Below are positions 35,224-43,781 of a stretch of 64,000 nucleotides of DNA, in pieces. The number at the start of each line of letters is the position of its first letter. Within the stretch, counting starts at the first letter, position 1. The position numbers and the translations under genes are program-made. The stretch spans positions 3,442 to 67,441 of the forward strand of contig DFXU01000007.1 in assembly GCA_002383285.1 (NCBI GenBank). Reading direction: 5' to 3'. The stretch is from Caryophanales bacterium UBA4100. Its GTDB lineage: Bacteria; Bacillota; Bacilli; Paenibacillales; UBA4045. Under the pieces are notes generated by a model that ran no database searches, was not told the DNA's origin, and saw nothing but the letters and a program-made list of their open reading frames with translations.

Positions 35224-35649
35224 TTAATCTTCATGGGTATCATACGTGCATTCGAACCGCTCTACACCTGGATATTTCTCTCCAAGGCTAACAACAGTAA
35301 ATCCCACATTCCGATAGAAGTCTACGGCATCTTGATCTGTCTCTGCGAATAATCGATTCGGCTTCTTCATTTCGATTAATTCAACCAAGAGTCCTCTCCC
35401 ATAGCCCAGACCTCGAAAGTTCGGTTGAACAGACAGATGGAGAATCTCAAGAATTGCCCCCTCCATCATCTGGACACCGACTATGCCAATATATACATCG
35501 TCGACTTCATAAGCATATATTTCGGAATTATCATTCGACTGATAGGCATTAATTGTATGTATGAGCCTGCTCTCATCTGGAAAAATCGAATATGAAAGCA
35601 ATTCTTTGAACTCACTTTCAAGTAATCTAGATTTAATCTCAACAAACAT
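35224..35649 (-). CDS. GNAT-family N-acetyltransferase
   Basis: 141-residue GNAT fold. Acetyl-CoA motif A is LSVQPNFRGLGYGRGLL, and the C-terminal beta strand FYRNVGFTVVSLGEKYPGVE is typical. The substrate is unknown. A clean sigma-A promoter (35674-35702) and a terminator make it monocistronic. The start has GGGAGTGATTTGAA before the ATG. Confidence 0.87.
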   Translation of the reverse strand: MFVEIKSRLLESEFKELLSYSIFPDESRLIHTINAYQSNDNSEIYAYEVDDVYIGIVGVQMMEGAILEILHLSVQPNFRGLGYGRGLLVELIEMKKPNRLFAETDQDAVDFYRNVGFTVVSLGEKYPGVERFECTYDTHED

Positions 35650-35673
35650 TTCAAATCACTCCCTTATATCGAT

Positions 35674-35702
35674 ATTGTATGGCAATTGAATAAGCCTTTC
35701 AA
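35674..35702 (-). promoter_or_regulatory. Sigma-A promoter of the GNAT gene
   Basis: On the minus strand TTGAAA (35702-35697) and TACAAT (35679-35674) with a 17-bp spacer, 25 bp before the start codon. Confidence 0.8.
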
Positions 35703-35775
35703 CTTTATGTTGTAATTTAAATAGTACATACTATATATTATATATAACGTCATATATAAAATTGGAGTGGTAATC

Positions 35776-36738
35776 ATGGAGAGAGAATTAGCCTTAGAAA
35801 TCGTTAGAGTTACTGAATTAGCCGCACTTGCATCCGCACCTTGGATGGGTCGTGGAGATAAGAATAGCGCAGATGGTGCCGCCGTAACCGCCATGAGGGC
35901 TATGTTCGATACCGTATCGATTCGTGGTACTGTTGTTATTGGCGAAGGCGAAATGGACGAGGCACCTATGCTTTACATTGGCGAGCAGGTAGGTAGCTTG
36001 AATGGACGTGAGGTTGATGTTGCTGTTGATCCCCTCGAAGGTACTGAATTAGTCGCCAAAGGACTAGATAATGCGATGGCCGTAGTTGCTGTTGCTGATA
36101 AAGGGAGCCTATTACATGCTCCAGATATGTATATGGAGAAGTTAGCGGGAGGACCTCTGTTAGTTGGTCACCTTAACCTAGACGATCCACTTGAACTCAC
36201 GCTAGAGAAGACAGCGAGGCTATTACATAAGAAAATCAGTGACTTAACCGTGATGATTCTTGATCGGGACAGACATGAAGAGCAAGTGAAGATTTTACGT
36301 CGTGTAGGTGTACGAATCAAATTTCTAATCGCTAACGATGTAGCGGGTGCCATTGCACCAGCAATCCCCGAAACGGGTATTGACCTTTATGTCGGCTCTG
36401 GAGGTGCACCAGAAGGCGTCCTCGCAGCAGCAGCATTACGTTGCTTAGGAGGAGAATTCCAAGGTCGTCTCCTTCCAGCTGGCCCCGCTGATATTGAACG
36501 CTGCTCAACAATGGGACTTACTGATCCGCATCGCATTCTGAATATGGATGATCTTGTAGGTACTGGTGATGTCATCTTCGCAGCTACCGGTATTACGCCT
36601 GGCGCATTCTTGGATGGAGTTACTTACTTAGCGGACCAACGAGCAGAAACCCATTCTATTGTTATGCGAGCAGCCACGCGCACCGTTCGTTTCATTAAGG
36701 CTTCGCATTATTTGCCGAATAAACCATTATTGCGTTGA
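35776..36738 (+). CDS. glpX: Fructose-1,6-bisphosphatase class II
   Basis: Gluconeogenic phosphatase, GlpX type. From ATG 35776 (MERELALEIVRVTELAALAS) it has 320 residues, like other GlpX proteins; GGAGTGG lies five bases upstream, so the GTG at 35767 is not needed. Metal and substrate motifs GRGDKNSADGAAV, GEGEMDEAPM and DPLEGTE are intact, plus VGSGGAPEGVLAAAAL. The upstream region is very AT-rich and divergent from the GNAT promoter. Confidence 0.96.
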   Translation: MERELALEIVRVTELAALASAPWMGRGDKNSADGAAVTAMRAMFDTVSIRGTVVIGEGEMDEAPMLYIGEQVGSLNGREVDVAVDPLEGTELVAKGLDNAMAVVAVADKGSLLHAPDMYMEKLAGGPLLVGHLNLDDPLELTLEKTARLLHKKISDLTVMILDRDRHEEQVKILRRVGVRIKFLIANDVAGAIAPAIPETGIDLYVGSGGAPEGVLAAAALRCLGGEFQGRLLPAGPADIERCSTMGLTDPHRILNMDDLVGTGDVIFAATGITPGAFLDGVTYLADQRAETHSIVMRAATRTVRFIKASHYLPNKPLLR

Positions 36739-36800
36739 AATTAATAACACATATCCGAAGTTAAAAATGGCTTATTGCGCGAAGATTTGTTACCATAGTA

Positions 36801-37316
36801 ATGGTGAATTTATTGAGAAAACTATCTAGAATGCTTAAATATAAATTAATTCAACTTTTACGTATAAGGACAGGAGCCCAACAGGTAGCTCTTGGTTTTG
36901 TAACTGGTTTTTTCCCATGCTGGTTCCCTACCTTTGGTGCGGGTGCAGCACTGTCAATCGGTATCACCAAATTAATAAAGGGCAATATTGTGGCGTCCAT
37001 AATATCAGCAGCCTTGGGTTCTATTCTATGGCCAGTGTTGTTCTTAATGAACTTTAAGGTCGGTAAAATCTGGAGGGCATGGGCGGATACACAGACGATT
37101 GTAGCAGATAGTAACATTGACATTGTAGAAGTTGAATATATCGAAACCATCGATAGCATTAATGAATGGAGCACAATGGGCATTGACTTTCTTGTCGGTT
37201 CTATAATTAACAGTTTATTGTTCACAATATTAGGCTACTTTATTATCAGGTTCATCTTAGACCATTATCGCCACAGTCTCCTGAGGCTTATTAGAAATAA
37301 AGGTAAATCATTCTGA
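36801..37316 (+). CDS. DUF2062 membrane protein
   Basis: Three hydrophobic blocks mark the DUF2062 family: VALGFVTGFFPCWFPTFGAG with its conserved FxP pattern, NIVASIISAALGSILWPVLFLMNF, and FLVGSIINSLLFTILGYFIIRFIL. 171 residues. Function not established. The ribosome-binding site is weak for ATG 36801; TTG 36813 is an alternative start. The stop codon lies within the arm of the downstream terminator. Confidence 0.8.
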   Translation: MVNLLRKLSRMLKYKLIQLLRIRTGAQQVALGFVTGFFPCWFPTFGAGAALSIGITKLIKGNIVASIISAALGSILWPVLFLMNFKVGKIWRAWADTQTIVADSNIDIVEVEYIETIDSINEWSTMGIDFLVGSIINSLLFTILGYFIIRFILDHYRHSLLRLIRNKGKSF

Positions 37317-37344
37317 CATCAGAATTTCAGAATGATTTACCTTT
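37299..37344. terminator. Bidirectional terminator overlapping the DUF2062 stop
   Basis: Perfect 17-bp arms AAAGGTAAATCATTCTG (37299-37315) and complement (37328-37344), 12-nt loop. It serves the plus-strand DUF2062 gene and the minus-strand SpoVIF-like gene; the outer A/T runs are short. Confidence 0.85.
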
Positions 37345-37350
37345 GCAGTT

Positions 37351-37638
37351 TCACCTAAACATCCCCCAAAGCTTTATTAAATGAAATGTATTGTTCGGAT
37401 CGATTTTCTGATCAAGAATAAATTGAATAAGCTGACCCAGCTGGTGCTCTGTCAGCTTCTCATCTAATACCTTTGCGGTCTGGATAGTAAGCTTACGAAC
37501 TCGATTCCGATCTTGTAAATCTTGCTTCGTAATGTCAGCCAAAACCATCTTTACCCGTTCTTTAACGACGGGATTCTTCATCTTGAGTTTAATCCGTTGG
37601 ACAAATTCTTGATTGATTCCATACCTCTGGTATGCCAC
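37351..37638 (-). CDS. SpoVIF-like sporulation protein
   Basis: 95 residues, cytosolic, helical. The pattern RNRVRKLTIQTAKVLDEKLTEHQLGQLIQFILDQKI resembles the SpoVIF (YjcC) family, where SpoVIF assists GerE-dependent coat gene expression late in sporulation. The assignment is by pattern only. Start is GTG with an ideal GGAGGTGACCTTAC upstream. It is downstream of recG on the same strand, 87 bp away. Confidence 0.6.
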   Translation of the reverse strand: MAYQRYGINQEFVQRIKLKMKNPVVKERVKMVLADITKQDLQDRNRVRKLTIQTAKVLDEKLTEHQLGQLIQFILDQKIDPNNTFHLIKLWGMFR

Positions 37639-37725
37639 GTAAGGTCACCTCCGTTTCATCATCACCATTAGCCTATGATTAGGAATAACCTTATGTGACT
37701 TTATTTTTCCAGCCTTTTTTTGTCA

Positions 37726-39780
37726 CTAGTCTATACTCTTGTTCTCGAACACTTGCTCTCTCTGCAGATATGCGTGTATATCGGAGTAGTTTAGTCCCGT
37801 CCAGAAATCAGATTGATTTAGGAGTGTTGCTACATCATCTCGTGCTGTTTCAAGAATTTGAAAATCAGTAAGAATATTCGCTACCTTAAAGTCGGGCATT
37901 CCACTCTGCTTCGTTCCGAAGAAATCTCCTGGGCCCCTTAGCTCCAGATCACGTCTGGAAATCTCAAAGCCATCATTCGTCTCAGTCATAACTTGGAGCC
38001 GTTCCTCAGCGATTTCCGATTTAGGGTCAGATATGAGTATACAGTACGATTGATGAACTCCTCTCCCAACACGACCTCGCAATTGATGAAGCTGTGATAA
38101 ACCAAATCGATCAGCATCATATATAACCATTACAGTCGCATTAGGCACATCAACCCCAACCTCTATAACCGTTGTGGAAACCAATACATCAAGCTGACCG
38201 GCAGCATATGCTTTCATCACATTCTCTTTCTCATTTACGGACATTCTTCCGTGAAGTAAACCTACTTGTATCTTTGGTTCGAGTAGATGTTGAAGCTGTT
38301 GATGGACATCCATCGCATTCTGTACATCGAGCTTCTCTGACTCTTCAATAAGCGGACAGATCACATACGACTGACGTTTCTCCTCAGCTTCACGACGAAT
38401 AAAACCGATCACACGGCTTAGCATGTCGTGATGAACAGTGTACGTCTTAATCGGTATTCTCCCAATTGGAAGCTCGTTAAGTGTGGATACATCCATATCA
38501 CCAAATGCTGAGATCGCTAATGTACGTGGGATTGGTGTAGCCGTCATCGTTAATACATCTGGATTCATCCCTTTACGACGTAATATACTACGCTGCTGCA
38601 CACCGAAGCGATGCTGCTCATCCACAACTACAAGTCCGAGATTACGGAAGTATACATCCTCCTGGATCAGTGCATGTGTACCCACTACGATGTGCGTTAA
38701 ACCCATCTGCAAGGATGAAATCATCTCTCTACGTGCACGAGCACCTAAGCTTCCTGTGAGCAAACCTACTTGAATTCCATATGGAGATAAGAGCTTGTCC
38801 AACGATCTCGTATGTTGCTCTGCTAATATCTCCGTCGGAACCATTAGGGCTCCCTGTAATCCTGCAGTCCAAGTAGCGAATAAGCCAATCGCTGCTACAA
38901 TGGTCTTACCAGCACCAACATCCCCCTGTAGTAAACGATTCATCGTATGTACGCTTTGAATATCCTTCAGAATTTCAGCTACAACTAGCTTCTGAGAGTT
39001 TGTCAGCTTGAATGGCAATGATTTTACAAAAGCTCGAATACGTACGATATCTATACATTGGGCAATACCGTCAGCTCTCTTCTTCGTAACTGCACGGAAT
39101 GCTTGCAGCTTGAGCTGGAATAAGAAAAATTCTTCATAGACAATCGTGTACCGAGCCTGTGTACCTATCTCTGTCTCTTCTGGATGATGAATAGCGTGAA
39201 TGGCATTCTTCCGAGACAGTAAGTTCCGCTTTATTACGATTTGTTCAGGTATAATTTCCGAGATAAACTCACCAAATTGTACAAGTCCTTGTTGGATCGT
39301 CTTCCTCATCCAGCCTTGAGTAATTGTCCCACCTATCGAATAAACCGGCTGTACTGTACCCGATTTCATGCTATGCGCACCGACAAATTCTGATTCACTC
39401 ACCGTCATTTGCCGTCGTTGTTGATCCCACTTCCCAGTTAGAACAATCTCACGTCCAGACTGTAGCTGCTCCTTCAGATAATGTCGATTAAACCATACAG
39501 CACTGACCAGCATGTGATCGATCATGACCTTACAAGTTAAACGTGACTTCTTGAAGCCCCATACCTGTAACACAGGCTCACTGTAGAGCATTCCGACAAC
39601 GGTTACCTTCTCACCACTCTTCACATCTGCAAGAGAACGGATACGATAATCCTCATATCGATAAGGGTAGTACTCCAGTAGATCCAACACCGTACTAATT
39701 CCGAATGCTTCTAACTCCTTCGCCTTCTGTGGTCCTATGGACTTAACAGAACGCACAGGCAGCTGATGTAATTCACTCAT
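37726..39780 (-). CDS. recG: ATP-dependent DNA helicase RecG
   Basis: Superfamily 2 helicase that regresses stalled forks and branch-migrates junctions. 684 residues: wedge/OB domain to about 150, Walker A LLQGDVGAGKT, DEQH box VVVDEQHRFGVQQR, TMTATPIPRTLAIS, and the TRG motif region (GRVGRGVHQSYCIL, FFGTKQSGMPDF). The start codon overlaps the degV stop (ATGA). The place next to the fatty-acid kinase genes recalls the B. subtilis yloV-recG-fapR neighbourhood. Confidence 0.97.
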   Translation of the reverse strand: MSELHQLPVRSVKSIGPQKAKELEAFGISTVLDLLEYYPYRYEDYRIRSLADVKSGEKVTVVGMLYSEPVLQVWGFKKSRLTCKVMIDHMLVSAVWFNRHYLKEQLQSGREIVLTGKWDQQRRQMTVSESEFVGAHSMKSGTVQPVYSIGGTITQGWMRKTIQQGLVQFGEFISEIIPEQIVIKRNLLSRKNAIHAIHHPEETEIGTQARYTIVYEEFFLFQLKLQAFRAVTKKRADGIAQCIDIVRIRAFVKSLPFKLTNSQKLVVAEILKDIQSVHTMNRLLQGDVGAGKTIVAAIGLFATWTAGLQGALMVPTEILAEQHTRSLDKLLSPYGIQVGLLTGSLGARARREMISSLQMGLTHIVVGTHALIQEDVYFRNLGLVVVDEQHRFGVQQRSILRRKGMNPDVLTMTATPIPRTLAISAFGDMDVSTLNELPIGRIPIKTYTVHHDMLSRVIGFIRREAEEKRQSYVICPLIEESEKLDVQNAMDVHQQLQHLLEPKIQVGLLHGRMSVNEKENVMKAYAAGQLDVLVSTTVIEVGVDVPNATVMVIYDADRFGLSQLHQLRGRVGRGVHQSYCILISDPKSEIAEERLQVMTETNDGFEISRRDLELRGPGDFFGTKQSGMPDFKVANILTDFQILETARDDVATLLNQSDFWTGLNYSDIHAYLQREQVFENKSID

Positions 39781-40637
39781 GTGGCAGGAGTAACGAACAC
39801 GGCAAGTGTTCCTGGACCAGTATGAGTCCCTATAACAGGACCAAGGTCAGTATAAGAATGTTGGTTAACTTGGAATTGTTCATTGATTAAATGATATATC
39901 TCTTCAGCACCATCCCTCGATTGAGAATGCCCGATACCTACATTAATCCGCTGTCCTTCAAAATCCTTCTGTAGTAACTCTATAATGCGTTTCACTGCTT
40001 TCTTATGTCCTCGCACTTTATCGACCGAATCCACTTCTCCTCCATCATCAAGAGTTAAGATTGGTTTAATATTAAGCAGTGATCCGAACATGGCTGATGC
40101 CTTTCCAATACGTCCACCTTTATACAAATATTCAAGCGTATCTAATATAAAATAAATTCGGGTTTTATTCCGGAGATCCTGCACTAAAGCTTGGATTTCA
40201 TCCACACTCTTACCGGCTTGTGCAGCTTCTGCAGCGGCAATAACGAGTAAGCCAAGACCATAACAAGCGCTCTTAGAATCCACTAAAACTACATTAGTTT
40301 GATTATCTAGCAGTGACTTCGCGAGCATAGCAGACTGATATGTACCACTAAGAGCAGATGAAAGATGTATAGATATCACACTCGTATCAGGCTGATCACA
40401 TAATTCTTTGTATACCTCCATAAAATCAACAGGTGATGGCTGGGAAGTAGTTGGGAGCTCTTGGGATTGACTCAGCTTCGTATAAAATTCACTCGAGATA
40501 ATATCTACACTATCAAGGAAGGTTTCTTTGCCAAAGTGAACCTTTAGCGGAACCATCCTTATACCTAACTTTTCTCTGATTTCTAGCGGTAAATCTGCCG
40601 TACTGTCTGTTACAATCTTGACTTGAGCCAATTCCAC
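39777..40637 (-). CDS. DegV-family fatty-acid-binding protein (FakB-like)
   Basis: DegV proteins bind a fatty acid; with FakA they form an acyl kinase that makes acyl-phosphate for phospholipid synthesis. 286 residues starting KIVTDSTADLP, then the head domain with YQSAMLAKSLL, LVDSKSACYGLGLLV and GRIGKASAMFGSLLNIKPIL, typical for the family. The start may be GTG 40637 or TTG 40631; both use AAAGGGG. It lies directly between fakA and recG, which supports a FakB role. Confidence 0.92.
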   Translation of the reverse strand: MELAQVKIVTDSTADLPLEIREKLGIRMVPLKVHFGKETFLDSVDIISSEFYTKLSQSQELPTTSQPSPVDFMEVYKELCDQPDTSVISIHLSSALSGTYQSAMLAKSLLDNQTNVVLVDSKSACYGLGLLVIAAAEAAQAGKSVDEIQALVQDLRNKTRIYFILDTLEYLYKGGRIGKASAMFGSLLNIKPILTLDDGGEVDSVDKVRGHKKAVKRIIELLQKDFEGQRINVGIGHSQSRDGAEEIYHLINEQFQVNQHSYTDLGPVIGTHTGPGTLAVFVTPAT

Positions 40638-40671
40638 ACACCCCTTTTCAATAATTGAAAAACGTGTAAAT

Positions 40672-42336
40672 TCACTCTACCGATATGATATAAGCGTACA
40701 AAGGTTGTCCACCTGAGTGAATTTCAAGTTCTGTATTCGGATAATTGTCCTCGATATGATTTTGAATCGCTTGTGTCCACTCTGAGCTGGCTTCTTCTCC
40801 ATAGAATAGAGTAATCACCTCATCACCCCGTTCAATCATGCGATCAAGAAGCAATTCACTTACTTTCAGTGGATTAGGATCAGATGCAATGAGCTTATAA
40901 TCCATCATTCCAAGGAAATCATGCTCGCGAATTTCCAATTGATCAATCGTCGAATCACGAACCGCGAATGTAATGGAACCTGATTTAACCTGCTCCATCG
41001 CGGATATCATAGCTGCTACATTCTCTTCCACATCCGAGTTTTCATTAAAGGCGAGAATTGCCGAAAGTCCTTGTGGGATTGTTCTACTCGGAATAACAAT
41101 CACTTCTTTGTCTGTAAGCTGTCCCGCTTGCTTAGCTGCAAGGATGATATTGGAATTATTAGGAAAAATATAAATCAAATCTGAGGGTATATGATTCACC
41201 GCTTGTAATAATTCCTCTGTGGAAGGATTCATGGATTGTCCACCAGCAAGAATGCTATCTACCCCTAAGCTACTAAAAACATTACTTATTCCGTCACCCA
41301 TTGCTACTGCTAATATCCCATACGATTTCTTAGGTGTTATTATCGGTGTAACCATTGGAGATTCGAAATGATTATCAGAGTCTAATATATGAGCGTGTTG
41401 TTCACGCATATTCTCAATCTTAATTCTGGTTAGATCACCAAACTGCATAGCATGATTCATAACCGTTCCCGGCTGTTCTGCATGAATATGGACTTTCACG
41501 AGATCATCATCGGATACAACTAACAAAGAATCTCCTAGCTTCTCGAGCTCGTCGCGAAATAATAATTCATTAAATGGTGTCTTGTTATCGGACTTAAGAC
41601 TAATAATGAACTCTGTACAATAACCATACTCAATATCCTCTGTTGCTATATGTGACTGTGCACTACTGGTCCGCTCAGTCATTATCGGAATAGGAATTTC
41701 CGACTTATTGATCAGACTACCACCTGTAAGTGCTTGTATAAAACCTGCGTAAATATAAACAAGTCCTTGTCCTCCAGCATCTACTACACCGACCTGCTTA
41801 AGAATAGGTAGCTGCTCTGGGGTATAATCTAGAGCTACTTGCGCGGCATGCTGCACATTCTGGAACAATTCTACAATATCGTCCGTCATACCAATAACCT
41901 CTGCACTTTGCTTGGCTGCCTGCTTGGATACTGTGAGAATAGTTCCTTCAACAGGCTTAACCACCGCTTGGTATGCAGATTCAACACCTTGCAATAGGGC
42001 GTGGGATAGTTGTTGAATATTGGCTTCTGGAAGACCACTTACAGATTTTGCAAATCCTCGGAATAGCTGAGACAAGATGACGCCAGAATTCCCGCGTGCT
42101 CCTAACAACAGCCCTCTTGAAAGCGCTTCCGCAGATTGACCTAAATGGCTACTTGCTTTGGCTTTCATTTCCTGAATTCCGCTCTGTAATGTAAGGCTCA
42201 TATTCGTACCTGTATCACCATCTGGTACGGGAAATACATTCAATGCATTGATATGAACTATGTTCTCCTGAAGTTTCTGGGCCCCTATCCATACCATGTT
42301 CAAAAAATCTGTTCCATCTAGGTAGTGTTTCAACAA
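40672..42336 (-). CDS. fakA: Fatty acid kinase catalytic subunit (YloV/FakA, DhaL domain)
   Basis: Phosphorylates FakB-bound fatty acids. The N-terminal DhaL/DAK2 domain holds ALNVFPVPDGDTGTNMSLTL, the ATP-Mg site; middle and C-terminal domains have VIPSRTIPQGLSAILAFN and VITLFYGEEASS, both typical of YloV. I prefer TTG 42336 (554 residues) because AGGGG lies eight bases upstream; ATG 42354 is also open. The Asp23-like yloU gene that usually precedes yloV is absent. Confidence 0.93.
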   Translation of the reverse strand: MLKHYLDGTDFLNMVWIGAQKLQENIVHINALNVFPVPDGDTGTNMSLTLQSGIQEMKAKASSHLGQSAEALSRGLLLGARGNSGVILSQLFRGFAKSVSGLPEANIQQLSHALLQGVESAYQAVVKPVEGTILTVSKQAAKQSAEVIGMTDDIVELFQNVQHAAQVALDYTPEQLPILKQVGVVDAGGQGLVYIYAGFIQALTGGSLINKSEIPIPIMTERTSSAQSHIATEDIEYGYCTEFIISLKSDNKTPFNELLFRDELEKLGDSLLVVSDDDLVKVHIHAEQPGTVMNHAMQFGDLTRIKIENMREQHAHILDSDNHFESPMVTPIITPKKSYGILAVAMGDGISNVFSSLGVDSILAGGQSMNPSTEELLQAVNHIPSDLIYIFPNNSNIILAAKQAGQLTDKEVIVIPSRTIPQGLSAILAFNENSDVEENVAAMISAMEQVKSGSITFAVRDSTIDQLEIREHDFLGMMDYKLIASDPNPLKVSELLLDRMIERGDEVITLFYGEEASSEWTQAIQNHIEDNYPNTELEIHSGGQPLYAYIISVE

Positions 42337-42451
42337 TGTATTTTCCCCTATCATAGCTTCATTTAGACTTAGTCACATTTTACTATATGTAAACGAATAA
42401 TGAAATGGCTTTATCAAGATAACAGGTTTAATGTCTTAATTTGCATTTTGA

Positions 42452-42481
42452 TTGACTGACATGAAGTAAGCATGATATTAT
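42452..42481 (+). promoter_or_regulatory. Sigma-A promoter of rpmB
   Basis: TTGACT (42452-42457) and TATTAT (42476-42481) with an 18-bp spacer. About 80 bp of 5' leader precede rpmB; I see no clear structure in it apart from short A/T stretches. Confidence 0.75.
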
Positions 42482-42564
42482 AGTAAAAGTGTGTTTCAAT
42501 CAAGTTGATACATCCGTGCTGAGAGAGATCTTGCATATGGATTTAGTTTAAGGAGGTGTGTTAG

Positions 42565-42753
42565 ATGTCTCGCAAATGTTATATTACAGGTAGATCACCA
42601 AAAAGCGGCAATAACGTTTCTCATGCTAATAACAAAACGAAACGTACTTGGGGAGTTAACGTTCAGAAAGTACGTATTATTGTAGACGGTAGACCGGTGA
42701 AGGTTTATGTCAGTACTCGTGCTTTGAAATCAGGTAAAGTGGTTCGCGCTTAG
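42565..42753 (+). CDS. rpmB: 50S ribosomal protein L28
   Basis: 62 residues, [29 protein letters not shown], the L28 signature; AAGGAGGTGTGTTAG precedes the ATG. It has a single N-terminal Cys, so it is not the four-cysteine zinc-binding form. It is divergent from fakA with 210-230 bp between, and it faces spoVM across a shared terminator region. Confidence 0.97.
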   Translation: MSRKCYITGRSPKSGNNVSHANNKTKRTWGVNVQKVRIIVDGRPVKVYVSTRALKSGKVVRA

Positions 42754-42774
42754 CATTAATTATCTAACAAGAGT

Positions 42775-42801
42775 AAAAAGCACCCTATAGTGGTGCTTTT
42801 T
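42775..42801. terminator. Terminator after rpmB, bidirectional
   Basis: AAAAAGCACC (42775-42784) and GGTGCTTTTT (42792-42801) with a 7-nt loop, then a run of T on the plus strand. The T run on the minus strand (TTTTT) could also stop spoVM transcription. Confidence 0.92.
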
Positions 42802-42807
42802 TTTTCA

Positions 42808-42841
42808 TGAATCGATTCCGCAATAATGCGGAATCGATTCA
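42808..42841. repeat. Perfect inverted repeat between rpmB and spoVM
   Basis: TGAATCGATTCCGCA (42808-42822) pairs with 42827-42841 over an ATAA loop: 15 perfect bp. Each arm also contains the self-complementary decamer GAATCGATTC, so two identical palindromes sit 22 bp apart centre to centre. There is no T-run on either strand, so it is not a plain terminator. Confidence 0.85.
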
Positions 42842-42890
42842 CTATTATGAAATTAAGTATAAGAACCATATAAGTGGTACTGGTGCCTCA

Positions 42891-42971
42891 TTATTTCTTG
42901 CTAAACGTGTTAAGGACGGTCTTAACGAAACTGCCTAGAAATCTTGGTAGTTTGATTGTATAGAATTTCAT
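42891..42971 (-). CDS. spoVM: Stage V sporulation protein M, 26 residues
   Basis: Amphipathic peptide that recognises the convex forespore membrane, recruits SpoIVA and inhibits FtsH. ATG at 42971 with GGGAGGGG upstream opens exactly 26 codons to TAA at 42891. The N-terminus MKFYTIKLPRFLG is nearly identical to B. subtilis SpoVM (MKFYTIKLPKFLG), and it ends in a Lys-rich tail (FSKK). Location next to rpmB and rpe matches B. subtilis. A SigE-like -10 (AATACAAT, 43027-43020) lies about 50 bp upstream; its -35 is unclear. Confidence 0.95.
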   Translation of the reverse strand: MKFYTIKLPRFLGSFVKTVLNTFSKK

Positions 42972-43065
42972 CCCCTACCCCTCCCAATGATTAGTCATCC
43001 TGCATGCGCATCCACTTCTATTGTATTCAGCCCATTTGATAAGGTGTCTAACGACCAAACAAAAA

Positions 43066-43095
43066 AGATACCGTAGACAGACGTCTTTAGTATCT
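43066..43095 (-). terminator. Terminator at end of the remA-rpe operon
   Basis: AGATAC/GTATCT arms (43095-43090 and 43071-43066 on the minus strand) followed by TTTTTT. It lies 17 bp after the rpe stop. Confidence 0.8.
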
Positions 43096-43111
43096 CAGTA
43101 TATGCTACTTA

Positions 43112-43777
43112 TTATCTGATCATTCCACAGCCTTGACGAAGTTCATTAATCGCCTTGGTGCGATCAGCTGCTCCGAAGACAGCGTTTCCTGCAACCAGCA
43201 CATTAGCGCCTGCTGCAACAACCTGTGCAGCAGTTTCTGCATTAATACCTCCATCAACCTCAATATCAATAGTGGAAAGCTCTCGTTCATCTATTAAGCC
43301 TCTTAAACGACGAATTTTGTCCAAGGTTGATGGAATGAAGGGTTGCCCCCCGAATCCAGGATTTACTGTCATAATGAGTATGTAATCCACCATATCTAAT
43401 ACGGGAATTAGCTGCTCAACTGGTGTTGCTGGATTGATAACAGCCCCTGCACGTACTCCAAGCTGCTTAATCATCTGTAATGTGCGATGTAGATGAACGT
43501 CCGCTTCAGCATGCACGGAGATTAGATCAGCCCCTGCCTTGGCGAATGCAGGTACATAACGATCTGGATGCTCAATCATCAAGTGAACATCAAGAGGCAG
43601 CTTCGTATGCGGACGAATCGCCTCCACAATAAGGGGACCAATCGTAATATTAGGAACAAAGTGACCATCCATTACATCGATATGCAACCAGTCTGCCCCA
43701 GCTTGCTCAACCTCTTGTACTTCCTGCGCCAACTTCGCAAAATCAGCAGATAATATCGAGGGTGCTAATAAAATCAT
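43112..43777 (-). CDS. rpe: Ribulose-phosphate 3-epimerase
   Basis: Pentose-phosphate enzyme interconverting ribulose 5-phosphate and xylulose 5-phosphate. TIM barrel of 221 residues from ATG 43777 ([16 protein letters not shown]). Metal and catalytic residues lie in [34 protein letters not shown] and EVDGGI. GGAGG is ten bases upstream; the longer frame to 43804 lacks support. It is the last gene of the operon; thiN, next in B. subtilis, is absent. Confidence 0.97.
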   Translation of the reverse strand: MILLAPSILSADFAKLAQEVQEVEQAGADWLHIDVMDGHFVPNITIGPLIVEAIRPHTKLPLDVHLMIEHPDRYVPAFAKAGADLISVHAEADVHLHRTLQMIKQLGVRAGAVINPATPVEQLIPVLDMVDYILIMTVNPGFGGQPFIPSTLDKIRRLRGLIDERELSTIDIEVDGGINAETAAQVVAAGANVLVAGNAVFGAADRTKAINELRQGCGMIR

Positions 43778-43781
43778 ACCA

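Noticed and set aside
36851..37225. 124-codon minus-strand frame opposite the DUF2062 gene
   Set aside because: Pure antisense shadow; the plus-strand frame has the family signature and membrane segments.
37299..37344. Inverted repeat as an insertion-sequence end
   Set aside because: It has no partner elsewhere, no target duplication and sits exactly where a convergent terminator is expected.
42808..42841. Inverted repeat as the spoVM or rpmB terminator
   Set aside because: No T-run on either strand, and a proper terminator lies next to it at 42775-42801.
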